Shown piece by piece: positions 37,688 to 49,908 of a stretch of DNA of 64,000 nucleotides (the first letter of the stretch is position 1; each line of letters begins with the position of its first letter). The position numbers and the translations under genes were made by a program. The stretch comes from Epiperipatus broadwayi (lineage: Eukaryota; Onychophora; Udeonychophora; Euonychophora; Peripatidae), in the NCBI GenBank assembly GCA_028023455.1, contig JAQFVV010000018.1, positions 10,248,771 through 10,312,770 of the forward strand. The letters run 5' to 3'. The notes under the pieces were generated by a model. That model searched no databases, was not told where the DNA came from, and saw only the letters and a program-made list of their open reading frames with translations.

Positions 37688-38105
37688 TCTAAGTTCAAAT
37701 ACATTATTATAATTCACAAGTCAGATTCATAAAGAATCACTTTTAACAAACTTGCAAACAACACCCACTTTTTCATATTAACTCAATTTATTGATCAAAC
37801 AAAAGATGGTCATTTCTGTTTGAATCCCAGGTTCTTAAATGGTAAATGAACCAAGCATCAATGTTTCAAAAGTGTGCATTTTTTTATATATAAGTTGGTT
37901 TGTTTAATAATTACAAAAATTTCTGCAATATAAAAAGTTTCACTTTTTCAGAGTATAGATATTTAGTTTATTTATCATTTAAGAACCTGAAAGTTACAGA
38001 AAAGTGACCATCTTTTTTCTGAACAATAAATTGGCATTAATACCAGAAAGTCGGCATTACTTGTAAAGAAACTAATTTAAATTATAGCAATGTATTTGGA
38101 TTTAC
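37688..38105. mobile_element. Palindromic MITE, family 'FB2', copy 1
   Basis: Arms of about 180-190 bases face each other. TTTATTGATCAAACAAAAGATGGTC (37788 on; first part shown) and CCAGGTTCTTAAATGGTAAA return in reverse complement as TTATCATTTAAGAACCTG (about 37971) and GTGACCATC followed by GAACAATAAATTG (about 38007-38034). The outer CAAATACATTATTATAATT at 37698 returns near 38080-38100. A related element occurs at 60345-60640. No transposase is encoded. Confidence 0.7.
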
Positions 38106-38109
38106 TTGT

Positions 38110-40908
38110 TTCATAAATAAATTTATATCTCAATATTACATATTTAATAGGATTGATTTATTCAAGAGGCTGGTTAAAATTATTAGAATATATATATTGT
38201 ATAAATCTAAAAACACATTTGCAATTTACTTTATTAACAGTTGTTTATTTCTAACTTTCAGAAATCAGGTAAATTGTTGCATTATAATGGAAACAGAGAC
38301 AAAGATATCCTGATAAAAATTTGAAAAAAAAAAATATAAAAATTTATTTTATAAAACAATAATGGTCTTTTAATAAATATATAAATGATCATTAATTATT
38401 TTATTAGATTAAAATTATTATATATTTTTAATTCTTAGATATAGATTTATTAAATACATAAATACTTATTTTAAAAATTTATACTATATATACAAAAACT
38501 GTTTAATTAATTAAAAAGTTAAAAAATGAAAAATATTTTATTAGTAAACTCACTTTATTTAGTTGTAATTCACAAACTAATTTTAATTTTTTATTCTACT
38601 CTTTAAAAAAAAAAAGGAAAGGAAATAAAATAAATTCTTTCAAAATTGAATTTAACAGTTTAAAAAATATAGTATATGTTTTTTTATATATATATTTAAA
38701 AAAATAATATAATTTAGAAGTCAAAGAAAACACTCTTTAATACATCATAGCCATAAAGATTTCTACATTTATTCACATAAATCGTTATGCAAAAATTGTG
38801 GCATTAATTCCTCTTGTAATTAACTTTGCAATAGTATTGTTTTTAAATAATATTAAGTAATGTTTTGGCTCATATTATATATTAGTAAAATAACAAATGG
38901 GCTTATTATTATATGCATTTGTCACTTAAAAGCATGTAATCTGATCTGTATTTATCCATTATTGTGAAGCAGTTCTAGAATATTTTTAATGCATCCTGTA
39001 CTAAAACAATGTAAATATCAAATTAATTCCTAAAACATATTGTAAAAAGTAATAATAAAAAGATATGCCTCTTCATTATTATTATTAATTTTGTCTGAAC
39101 AATAAAAAAATCTGTAAGCTGATAGACATTTTGATAATCCTGGTTATATCACAATATGAGTGTATGGTAAAAAATATATAATACAAATTATATTTTTCAG
39201 TACACTTATATTTAAAAAAAAAAAGACATTATTTTACAATATTGTCAATAAAAAAATGAAAAGCATATGATGAAGGCTCATAAGGAAGCCAATTTAATTT
39301 TCTGATATATCAGAAAATCAAGGTATAAAAATTTGTAGAATTTACATCATTAAACAATCAAAAAAATTTAAATATTTTGAACATATAAAATATGAATTTG
39401 ATATGACATTCAACTCTTCAGTGGTTAAATATATATATTAAATTAAATATTTTCATGGACTTATGTGTGTTAAATACAAATGAGAATTTACAAGTGAAAA
39501 ATGCTAGATAAATATTTCAACAATGATATAATTAAAGCCACAATCTAGCAAGTAACAATAGAACCTACTTACTTTAAGCTTAAAGTAGCTCAGATGACAT
39601 ACTGTTATTACTAGATCATATGATTTCAGTCTTTTATTCTAGTTTTAATTAATTATAGCTTTAATTACATTATAGCTGAAATATTTATCTAGATTATTAC
39701 ACAGAAACTTCCATTAATATAATCTTTATATATACGTATATGAATAATAATAATTGCACTCAACATAAATGAACAGAGTATTTTAGCACTATTAGTGCAA
39801 ATTTAAACTATGTAATATAAAGACTGATATATTTATATTTAAAAAATCAAATATATCACAATGAATCTATTTGTATAAGTGTTTGACAGACATTAAATTC
39901 CTTGCATATCTGGAAAAACTGGGTTGAAAAAGTATATACATACAAAAGATCAGTCAGTTTATTTCATATCAGATAGTGAATAAATATATTAAAATTTAAA
40001 TCTGCACTAAAAAGCTCAAAAATTTACTCTTTTATTGTTACATGTACACTTGCATGCACAATTATATGGTAGCATTCTGAAAGATAATAAAGTTGTTCAC
40101 AAGAGACAATTGTTCAAGAATTTTGCAAGTTAGATGTTAAACATAATTATGATTTTTTTAAAAAACTAGAATTATAAAAACTTATGATTAAATGTAATTA
40201 ACTATATTGCTAAAGGTATTGTTTTGGTTGTATCTTTAATCTATAATGCTAGGCATTTGGAGGCTAAACTCGAATATGGTGAGATTTTTATATCTTTTTT
40301 ATTGCTGTAGTTATCAAGGAAATAATCTAAAAACAATCATACAAATTTATAATAGGATCTTGATTTACATAAATGCTAGTTATGTTATTTTATACCTAAT
40401 AAAAACATTTTTGACAAAAAAACTTTAGTTCCAGTAATGGTGAGTGTACAGTACTTTTATAATATTGTACTCATTATTATTACAATATTAATATATATAA
40501 CTAATACTGTATACAGATTACTCTGAGTTGTGAACAGAGAGGTGTGAATTGATCATTTTTATAAGTTGGAGCTCTTCTATAATGATAAATTTACGACAAT
40601 TAACAGAAATGCAACTTATTTATTACAACATATAATAAACATACATTTTACTATATTACAAGGTCTAAATCAATGAATACATTTTGCAAAAATTAATCAG
40701 TTGAAGTGATTATAGACAATTCCCAGCTGAGGAAAGTGAAAAAAAAAAAATCTGACTATTTAAGAATGATTCTAGAATGTCAGTTACATAATCTCTTAAA
40801 TAAATGTAATAAATAAATTCAAACATGTTCTTTCTATTAACAAGTTGTATGTTTTACTGGCATATAAATAATATGTACCAAATGGCATTATAATTATTGT
40901 AAATATAT
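38110..40908. other. Extremely A+T-rich stretch without recognised feature
   Basis: Poly-A/T and AT-dinucleotide runs dominate; open frames are chance. No gene was recognised. Confidence 0.5.
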
Positions 40909-40920
40909 AAATAACTACAG

Positions 40921-41272
40921 TCATCATCATCAACCATTATCAATCCACTGCAGGATGAAGGTATCTCCAAGTTCATCCATCTTCTCTGATTTTTAGCTTC
41001 TCTTCTCCACATTACCCATACACACTTTCTTATTTCATCCATCCATCTCACATGTGGTCTCTTTTTGGGTCTTTTACAATCTCTTGGAATCCAGTTTAAA
41101 AGTTCAATTGTCCATGTATTATCATTTCTTCTAGCAATATGTCCAGCCCAACTTCATTTCAGTCTTTTAATTTTTTCAATGAGGTCAGTAACACCTATTT
41201 GTTCTCTTACCCATACACTGTGTTTTTGATCTCTTTTTGTTACTCCCAATATGCATCTTTCCATACTTCTTT
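40921..41272 (-). pseudogene. 3' (C-terminal) segment of the RTE element
   Basis: Encodes the post-RT region of RTE ORF2, from RSMERCILGVTKRD through a single in-frame stop (KRLK*SWAGHIARR) to RWMDEIRKCVWVMWRREA and the terminal W-rich segment. It ends in a (GATGAT)n-type tail that reads ATCATCATCA on the plus strand, typical of RTE-like 3' ends. The frame is nearly intact, so the insertion is younger than most neighbours. Confidence 0.75.
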
Positions 41273-41279
41273 AAAAATA

Positions 41280-42470
41280 ACTGATACACTTTTAAAAACT
41301 GCAACAAAGAAAGCTGGTAGAAAAAAGCAGCAACTGACCAATAAAATTTCTACTGAGACTAGAGAATTTATGAAGAAAAGAAGGAATATGAAGATATACA
41401 AAAATGATACATTAAAAAGAATTGAATATCTCGAATTTTGTAAAATGGTATGGAAAAGAGTTGAAAATGATATAAGAAAGTATAACTGTGAACTAGCAAG
41501 GAAAGCTGTAGAAGAGAATAAAAGTCTCAAGAGTGTAAAACAACATTTTGGTATTGGTAGGAAATTTATATCTGCAATAAGAAAAACAGATGGAATTATT
41601 ACTAAAAGGAGAGAGATGACGTCATGAAATGGATAGAAGACTTTTATCAAGAATTATATAGTAATAAAAAACAAGTACCTCCCATATATATTATACCTTC
41701 TAAATTGCCCAAAATTTTAAATGAAGAAGTGAGATAGGCAATTAAATGTATAAAGAAAGGAAAAGCTCCAGGTAATGATGGAATTATAATTGATATATTA
41801 AAGAAGCAGGTGAAGAAATATAATTTTTTTTAGCAAAGTTATATACCAAATGTCTAAATGATAAAGATGTACTAGATGATTGGAAGAATGCAGTATTAAT
41901 ATTAATATTTAAAAAAGTGATAAAGAAGATATTAGAAATTACAGACCTATCAGTCTTTTATCAGTTTTATACAAAATTTTTACTAAGATAATTACAACTC
42001 ATCTACAGAAAACACTGGATTTCCACTAACCAAGAGAACAAACTGGATTTAAAAGTGGTTTTAGTACAGTAGATCATATCCAGGTATTGAGAGAAGTTAT
42101 AGAAAGGACAAATGAATATGAGTTGCCATTATGCTTTGGATTTGTAGATTATGAAAAGGCATTTGATTCTATAAACATTTCTTCAGTGATTAAAGCATTG
42201 GATCATCAAGATATAGATCCAGGATATTGTCATATTTTAAAGAATATTTATAAAAATGCAACAGCAACAATTAGATTATATAATGATACTGGGAAAGTCA
42301 ACATTGAGAACGGTGTAAGACAGGGTGACTCCATATCTCCAAAACTTTTTACGGCAGTGCTGCAAGAAGTATTTTGTGGATTAAAATGGAAAGCTAAAGG
42401 AGTGAAAGTAAATGGTGATTATTTAAGTCATTTAGATTTTGCAGATGATGTAGTTGTTTTTTGCAAATAA
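41280..42470 (+). pseudogene. Linker and reverse transcriptase of the RTE element (inverted segment)
   Basis: The first part (to about 41627) is the endonuclease-RT linker: LLKTATKKAGRKKQQL, ETREFMKKRRNMKIYKN, EYLEFCKMVWKRVENDIRK. After two or three frameshifts come KKGKAPGNDGI (about 41755), NYRPISLLSVLYKIFTKI (about 41940) and EQTGFKSGFSTVDHIQVLRE. Then a clean 127-codon stretch (42087-42470) reads FVDYEKAFDSI, NGVRQGDSISPKLF and YLSHLDFADDVVVFCK. These are RT motifs with the FxDYEKAFDS and FADD catalytic blocks kept. The segment ends just after FADD, where the target duplication begins. Confidence 0.85.
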
Positions 42471-42480
42471 TAATTACAGT

Positions 42481-44540
42481 ACATTCAAATATCTATGAAA
42501 AATTTAATGGTGTAATTGTATTGTATGCTTGTCATGATTTATGGCTTAGGTTACAATCTAGATCAAATAAGCTTAACTTTTTTTAGATTCTAATCAAATT
42601 TGAAGTATTTTTTTCCAGATAGGAGTTCCATAAGCTAATCCACTTAACTAACTATCTAAAATTGACTATGTGGGTATCTAACTATTAACTAGAGGATTAA
42701 AAAAAAATAAATGTTCAAACTCTCACTAGCCATCATTTAGAAAGTTTGATGAACAATATATTCGCCTTCGTGGCTCCTCTGTGAGGGACTATTAGAAAGA
42801 TATTTGCCTTTGCGTAAGCCATTATATATGTACGTAATTCGATGTACAAAATAAAAATTGAAAAATTTTAAATACTTATATATAATTATGTTGTATGCAT
42901 ATTTGTATGTGACTGTTCTTAAACAAACATTTCCCAGGAAAATTTTTTGAGGTCGCTCATTGATTTAATCTAGGTTATTCAGATGACTGTTTTTTTAATA
43001 CGGCACACATATTTTAATGTATCTTTTAATCAATATTAATTAACCACTACTTCTATAAATATGTTCAATTATCTTTCTTTTGAAAGCGGAAGGTGCACGA
43101 GAAGTTTCAGCAAATTAATCTATTGTCAGATAGTTAATAAGTTACCAAAATAATTTTGCAAAAGTTAATTTTCAACTTAATGCGGTAACTATTTCAATTA
43201 GTTTTCTTTCTTCCAGCTACTTTTACGCATCACAAAACATAGACCTACTCACCGCAAGGTGAACTCATTAAGAGGTTGTCTTGGTTGCACTAAATATAGA
43301 TATATTTTATAGAAAGCTACCGACGTTAATTTGTTTAGATACTAGTTTACAATGATTATTGTTCAAGAATATCTATTTCTCAAATTGTATATTATGAACA
43401 TGCATGACAAAAACTATATATTAAATGAAAGTAATAATTAATAATTCATAGGACAAATGATATGTCCTTTTTGTATTTGTACAACCAGTTTCTTTCATTT
43501 CCTAGTTAACTAGGTTATCTTTTCCGTCATAGCAATGCAAGTAAATACTCGATGACGTAATTTGCTACCAATAAGGTATTCTGCTTGTCGTAAACTACAT
43601 TACGTCAAAGTCATAAACAGATTGAAGAAATAAATTGTTCAAATAAAGACTGTTTAAGTTAATTTAGCCTATTTGTAAAAATTAGACTACAAGGTCATAA
43701 ATAATTTTAAAAGCTTTAGTCTTCTTTGTTATAATTGTCACAAAGTTTATAAAATATTGTCTAATATCGATCAGCCATTATTAATTAATTGATTTTTTTT
43801 TTTTTAAATATACTTAAATAATTATTTTATTCACTTTGTAAAACTAATTATATTTTATTATTTACTTTTTTTAAAATTTAAATAAAAGTATTTTTAATTT
43901 AAAAAATATATTTGCAAGAAATTCCCACAAATACCTGTCATTACTTGCGCTCTAATAAAAATGTGAAAATATGAAATTCTACTCCTCGAAATCATTATTT
44001 TAGAACAATGATTTGATTTAAAATATGCATTTTTAATAAAATAAAAAAATTCTAATGATGTACTTTATATATTAAAAATATAAAAATGAATACTTTTTAA
44101 AATTTAAATATATAGTATAATAGAAAGTTTATAACAAATTCGCTTATTATAGTGTATGTATTTTGAAAATTCATGTTCTCCATCATAGGCAGGTTCAGTA
44201 TCTAAGCAATAGTGTATTACGACAAAAATAACACTTAATCATTGTTGGTGGTAGTTCTCCATTATACAATGCTATTTTCTTAACTTATTTTAACGTTACA
44301 ATTTTAAAGCTACTTCACTAAAATGCTTAGAATAAGTAACGATTAAATATATATATATATGTTGTGAGTTTACTATTAATTTAATTCTCCGAAACTTTGT
44401 TTATAAAAATGTTAAAAAATCTGCAAAATTTTATCAGACAGATTTTTTGAAGATTTTGTTTTGAAAAATCTGATTATTAGATGACTGAAGATTTGAGATG
44501 ATGGCATTTTACGTTATATGTGGACACTCTGTATCCGTAT
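42481..44540. other. Non-repetitive stretch with short palindromic motifs
   Basis: Less monotonous than the flanking DNA. It contains TGACGTAAT at about 43553 and its mirror ATTACGTCA at about 43599, an AGGACAAATGATATGTCCT palindrome at about 43451, and CACCGCAAGGTGA at about 43250. No open frame or repeat family was recognised. Confidence 0.4.
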
Positions 44541-44544
44541 ATAT

Positions 44545-45365
44545 TGTTTAAATAGAGGGATATGAACTCAAGATTTTTTAATCTATTCATCTTCCACTCT
44601 ATCTCAAGCCACTGATACACATGCGAAAAAGGTACATGATCCCCAATATACATATTTCATGCAGAACCAGCGCTCATCAGTTGGCTTAGATCATAATCCT
44701 GCACACATATATACACCCAATGCTCAGTTTATATTAAGATAGCAATTTCTCAAACTTTAATGGACATGCTTTAATATTTTCACCTTCAAACTATACAACT
44801 GTTCATTTAATTGAAAAACTGATGATGGAACGCTCAAAGTCTTTGTTGGATTTGATATTATAGTCATAAACCATGTAGACATTATGTCAATTTAACCCCT
44901 CATATTATCAGACATTGTCTATTTATATACATTAACAGAATAGGGATGGACTGAACTTATACAAATATGTAATCTATTTTCCAAGTTCAACCCATCCCTC
45001 TCCTATTAATGTCCAATCATACGAGAATGTAATGACTACATAATATCAAATCCAACAAGGGCTTTTCAATGAAATGGATGGATGAATAGTCAGAAAGGTG
45101 AGAAGATCAAACCCTGTTCATTAAAGTTTGCAGAATTGCTATCTTAATATAAACTGAACACATTATATAATATATATGAGTGGAGATTATGATCTGGCAT
45201 AGCTGATGAGTGCGGCTTCTACATGAAATACATATATATTAGGGATCATGTACCTCTTTTGTATGTGTGTGGTCATGTGTATCAGTTGCTCGAGATAGAA
45301 TGGAGGATGAATAGACTGAAAAATCATAGTGTTCAAATCCCTCTATTTACATATATAAGAAATAT
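44545..45365. repeat. Inverted pair of family-A repeats (about 0.8-kb palindrome)
   Basis: A minus-oriented copy (about 44545-44970) and a plus-oriented copy (about 44985-45365) meet tail to tail around 44975. Mirror landmarks include GGATATGAACTCAAGATT with GTGTTCAAATCCCTCT, GAACCAGCGCTCATCAGTTG with GCTGATGAGTGCGG, ATATTAAGATAGCAATTTCT with TTGCTATCTTAATATAAACT, and GGGATGGACTGAACTT with AAGTTCAACCCATCCCTCTC. The outer ends carry the tRNA-like GTTCAAATCCCTCT motif. Confidence 0.8.
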
Positions 45366-45424
45366 TCAGTAAAAGTAAATTACATACTGCCTTAGAATTA
45401 CATATTGCTTGGGGAATAGAATAC

Positions 45425-45870
45425 CTCATAGTACAAGTTCAGCTCATTTCTCTCCTATTAATGTATATGGATATGTAATGTCCAATAATCTGAGGGGCAT
45501 AGGTATGATTATAATATCAAATCCAACAAGCACTTTGAGTGTTCTATTGTCAGTTTTTTAATGAAATGGTTGGTTGAATAGTTGGAAAGATAAAAATATT
45601 GAAGCCTGTCCATTAAAGTTTGAGGAATTGCTATCTTAATATAAACTGAGTACTAATTGTCTATATGTGTGGAAGATTATGATCTGACCCAATTGATGAG
45701 TGGTTCTGCATGAAAAATGTATATTAGAGATCATATATATTTTTCATGTGTGTGGTCATGTGCATTGGTTGCTTGAGATAGAGTAAAGGATGAATAGACT
45801 GAAAAATTCTGAGTTCAAGTCTCTCTACTTACATATATAATAAACATTCAGTATAAGTAAATTACATATT
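45425..45870 (+). repeat. Full-length copy of repeat family A
   Basis: A single, near-complete copy: AGTTCAGCTCATTTCTCTCC at the left, TGAATAGTTGGAAAGATAAA, CATTAAAGTTTGAGGAATTG, CTATCTTAATATAAACTGAG, TGTGTGGTCATGTGCATTGG and GAGTTCAAGTCTCTCTACTT at the right. This gives a unit length of about 430-440 bases. No coding frame. Confidence 0.75.
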
Positions 45871-46044
45871 GCCTTAGAATTATATGTTATTATTGTGAAT
45901 AAAGTTTGATTATTTCCAACATCTAGTTGAATTGCTGAATATTTTTAGAAAAATTCAGATTTCATTTATTCTTTTGCAAACACAATCAACTGTTAATAAT
46001 AACAGAGTAGTATAGGATACTCTGTTTTGATTAGTAGTATTTTG

Positions 46045-46140
46045 GCCTGACCAATTGCAGCTTAGCATGGGAATTGAACCAATAACCGATAGATTCAGGA
46101 ATACTGAATTTAAAGCAATATTGACTAAGTGAATCTATAT
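46045..46140 (-). mobile_element. tRNA-derived SINE-like segment
   Basis: On the minus strand GGTTCAATTCCC (46069-46080 region) is a perfect B-box. TAGTCAATATTGC about 50 bases upstream is a weak A-box. No tail or target duplication was found. A tRNA pseudogene is the alternative. Confidence 0.35.
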
Positions 46141-47640
46141 ACATATATTCACAAGGGTATATACATTCATTCTTTTTTAATAACATTTACGATTAATTAA
46201 AATTCGTCTTCTGCAGAAATATTCCCGTTAATTTAGTTGAATGTCATTGTCCATACTTGTCATCTTAATAATGTTTCAGGAAGCAGTTGAAAATGATTCA
46301 ATTTCTATCTGTTTAAAGTGGTTGGATGATGACATAAGATGAAATGTTTAATTAAATTTAATATAGATATTGCCAAAATATCTCATCAGCTTTTAAAATT
46401 ATATATATATTAAGATGTCTATATTATATGTGTATATTTGTGTAACTGATAATTATTATATAAAAAAAGTAGGAGCTATTATCCATTAATTTTCACTTAA
46501 TAGGGGACTTGAAACAAAATATAATAAATGCAGGAGCATCACTTTATATAAAAACGAGTAAGCCAATGAATGATTTTAAGAAGACTGTAAGTTTAATGAT
46601 AGTTAGAGCTCATGTTAACAAGCATGAAAAAGACAGCATTTGAAATATAGTGTTGTATACTAGCCTATGTGAAATAACTAATAGTTGAATATTTTGGGAA
46701 AATTAAAAATAGTCTGAGAAAAATTTAAAAATATTTAACAATTCAACTACAAGAAGGAAAAACTCCAACATATGACAGCAAATATTTATTAGGCATTGAA
46801 TTTGTAATGATTTTACTAATTTATAAATAGTACTAATACATGCATGACGATAGAAAAATGTCATGCTACAGACTTGACTTTGTATAGTTATTAGTATCAT
46901 TAGATAGGTCAGAAATATTGTGCATGAGTTTTCAATGAGCAGAATTCTTCAGGTCATGAAATTTTTAATAGCTCCTTATATATAGTAGAACTCCCACATC
47001 CTCTACATTTTTTTCAAAGATCATTAAAAAATTTCATGAATTAGTGACTATTTCATGTTTTATTGCAAAATGTATTAATTACACAACAGAACAAATTCTG
47101 AAATCCATATCCAGTAACAATTTTTCTTGTTTAAAATTGCATAGCTATGGCAAAAAAAAAGGTGGTTTCATCTTTATTATCTTGTTTATGATAAAGATTC
47201 TTATATTTAAACAACCATAAGCAAAACAAAATTTAAATTAACCAAGATATTAATCATTGATAAGCTAGTAAAAGTGAGACCATTTTTTTAAAATCGTGAC
47301 ATGAAGTTATTGCTAGATTTGGGTGTTAATAGATGTTATATATATATAAGTGCATTCACCTTTAAGATGTATTAATTTACCCATTAGTTCAATATACACA
47401 TTCTTAATAATTAATAAAAATAGGTAAACAATATATATTCCTATTAAATTAGATCATGTGACATCTGACTTAATTTTTTTGTAATACCTATAATAAATAA
47501 CAAACATCTACTTGTAAATGAGTTTGGCCATTCTAACTCAAAAAGAGAAAAGAAGGGGGGGGGGGAATTACCCTAGAATTTGTGGCGACAATACAAACCA
47601 ATCTGTAACATAATAGTTTATTTTTCTGTTTACTTGATAT
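46141..47640. other. A+T-rich stretch without recognised feature
   Basis: No gene recognised. A homopolymer run of about 13 G lies at 47555-47567. Confidence 0.5.
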
Positions 47641-47645
47641 TTATA

Positions 47646-48760
47646 TTATCTTTTAATTTCTTCAGGAGAATACTTTTCTTTTTGAAATACTTCAATACCA
47701 TGTTTAATTATAGTTCTCCAATATATTAGATTCTTTGACCTATCTTTCAAATGGAAACAATTGCCATCACACTTCTTTAGAATATTTTTGAAACAATCCT
47801 TGTAATGTAGACAGAGTTCACCTTTTCCACAAAATCTAGGCTCAAGTTCAACATAAAGCAGCCTATTAGGAAGTTTCCTGTGTTCAAATGTTTTATATAT
47901 CCCATCCAATGAAGGTACAATTTTATAATATTGGATTTAATAGCACCACATCCAACAAGCTAAAGAACATAGTGATTGGTTTTATGATCTTGCTACTATA
48001 TTTTGAAAATTTTACAGTGCACTCTTAAATGAAACTTCCCTACTGCCTTTACATTGAGCTGATAAGATGTTCCAAGTTTCATTTCCATATAATAAATTAA
48101 ATAAAGTGAGAGCCCAATATACAACTAATTTAGTTCCACAGTTATTTTACACGATCACTATTTCTATTTCATATACAAGCTATTGAAACAATTGCAAACT
48201 CTTTATACAGTAATGCAAAGCATAGAAATCAATGAATGCAAGGTTTGTGCATAATATCTAGTACAATATCCCCAGACTAGTTTCTAGTCATAATCTAAAA
48301 ATAGTCTGGGAATATTGGATGAGTAGGCATTAGATAGGGATTTCATGTACAAATGTTCTAGCATCCATTGTTTACTATGGCTTGTGCTGCATGGCATTAT
48401 TGTATGGAAACTTTGCTATTGTTTTTTAACATAATTATTTCCCTATGATAAAATGTTTTATCTTTTAGCTTGCCAAAAACAGCAGCAGTACCCTGAAATT
48501 TGTGTTTTAACTCAACCTAAGTCCACCTTTGTATTTATAAAACTACCAAGATCTTTAAGCTGATTTACACTTTCAAATCCATAATTATACAAACTAAAAG
48601 TTGATAAAGATTTTTCTTCCATTACTGGCTGATAAAGACTAAAGTCTTGCAAGCAAAATATTAAGAACATTTTGTAAATCATCTTTTAAAATGGTAAAAA
48701 TAACACAATTATCTGCATGCTGTAAATCACTAAACATCACATGATCGCCATTTCCTATGG
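47646..48760 (-). pseudogene. 3' part of a minus-strand LINE-D copy
   Basis: Reading the minus strand from about 48760: LQHADNCVIFTILKDDLQN (a degraded YADD box, here HADN), then across frameshifts GTKLVVYWALTLFNLLYGNE, and finally LPNRLLYVELEPRFCGKGEL, LHYKDCFKNILKKC and YWRTIIKHGIEVFQKEKY. The last block is the conserved end of the LINE-D family ('RLPKxLLxGEL...RYKDxLKxxLK...WRxxxxxGxxxFE'). It is the downstream half of an element whose upstream half lies at 54530-54880. A palindromic MITE is inserted at about 48200-48440. Confidence 0.7.
48200..48440. mobile_element. Palindromic MITE, family 'FB3', copy 1
   Basis: The left arm (about 48205-48288) has ATGCAAGGTTTGTGCATAAT and CCCCAGACTAGTTTCTAG. 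The right arm (about 48293-48435) has TAGTCTGGGAATATTGGATG, AGGGATTTCATGTACAAATG and CATCCATTGTTTACTATGGC, the reverse complements in mirrored order. The same arms occur at 53685-54115 and 54345-54525. Confidence 0.65.
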
Positions 48761-48899
48761 TAACAAAAGCTGTTAAAATAGTGCTGCAATGTGAAATGGC
48801 AACTCCTTTATCAAAGTCAGAAATCTCTCAGCCACTATAGCCAGAGAAATCTGTTAGCCATTCTCCTTTTCTATTTCCCAACCAAAGTTTTTCACATTT

Positions 48900-49900
48900 T
48901 CTTCCCTATCTTGCTCATTTCATTTCTACAACATCATCTTTGTCCACTCTATAGCCTTTATATCTAGATACTCTTATCTTTTTCCAAACCCAGGATAAAA
49001 AACATGAACCCACTTTCTGTATAATCACTTTGTTTATATTTATTCTTCCATGACTTCATTATTTGTACCCTTTCTGCTTATAAGCATTTACATTCAATTA
49101 GCAGATGCCTAATATTTTTTATGCTTTCTTATATAACTTGCAGACTAAATCACTCACATTTTTCCCTTTATGTGTACATTCCCTTGTTCTAATGATTCTG
49201 TTCGAGCCTTAAACAGTAAACTATTTTCCTTGCTATTATCGTAAATTAATTCACATTCAATATTCCATTTGCTATTATTATATATTTAAACTCTTTATAT
49301 TCTCCATACTAGTTCTCCATCTCTCCAACTCCCTATTTTTTACCAATGCATCTATTCTTTTACTCATTCTTTGCCACTATAATACTTAACAATCCTCCTA
49401 ACACTATTATCCTACTTTTTGTACAAGTATACTGATGTAAAGTATTTATTCAAATCTTCTGCATACCACACTACTTTTCTCATTAATCTTGTTGCCTATG
49501 CTTTACTTGTATTTTGGCTATTCTCTTACTATTTATAAATTGCAATCTAGAAAATATTTTCATTTTGCTTTTTGCATCTCTTATATAAAACCTTAACCAA
49601 CTCACTTCTCCTTGAATTGCTTCCTTTGCCAACCACTTACCTGTATTTAATGCACATCTTCCTACTTCTCTTTGTACATTTTCTAAGTAACTAACACACA
49701 ACACATTGTTACCACAAGTTAAATCTGCTACTGCCATTCCTTTCCATACAATTCTTGCTACATCATATTTATTATATAAAAACACTGTTAATTTTTTTAT
49801 CCCTTTCATTTATCAATTTTTTCTCCCATTCATCCAAGCAGTCCCTCTGATTATTTAAAATGATTCCCAAATAGTTATAATTATTCATGACATATAACTT
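48900..49900 (-). pseudogene. C-terminal part of CR1-like ORF2
   Basis: The open stretch at 49483-49809 reads YDVARIVWKGMAVADLTCGN, VQREVGRCALNTGKWLAKEA and IQGEVSWLRFYIRDAKSKMK, the post-RT 'REVGRxALGT...GExGWxxFxxRxAKxK' block of several LINE groups. Further downstream, near 49140-49070, VCKLYKKA, then NIRHLLIECKCL, forms a CxxC...HxxxxC-type knuckle with one cysteine lost. Confidence 0.65.
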
Positions 49901-49908
49901 TATATCCC

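Larger units (their letters stand above)
40909..42480 (-). mobile_element. RTE-type LINE insertion with inverted 5' part (twin-priming structure)
   Basis: The minus strand from about 41272 down to 40921 encodes the C-terminal end of an RTE ORF: RSMERCILGVTKRDQKH, WVREQIGVTDLIEKIKRLK, WAGHIARRNDNTWTIELL, RPHVRWMDEIRKC, ending in a TGATGATGATGA tail. Directly abutting it, 41280-42470 encodes the earlier part (linker and RT) on the plus strand. A piece of about 400 bases between the two coding parts is missing. The flanks AATAACTACAGT (40910-40921) and AATAATTACAGT (42469-42480) agree at 11 of 12, a good target-site duplication around the whole composite. This is the arrangement produced by twin priming during LINE insertion. 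Family assignment to RTE is by motif reading. Confidence 0.8.

Noticed and set aside
41139-41285. N-terminal part of the 162-codon plus-strand frame
   Set aside because: These bases are the reverse strand of the other RTE segment, joined at the inversion; the methionine start is not a real start.
41240-41650. 136-codon open frame on the minus strand
   Set aside because: It is the antisense of the RTE linker coding region and crosses the inversion junction; hydrophobic residues come from reverse reading of lysine-rich codons.
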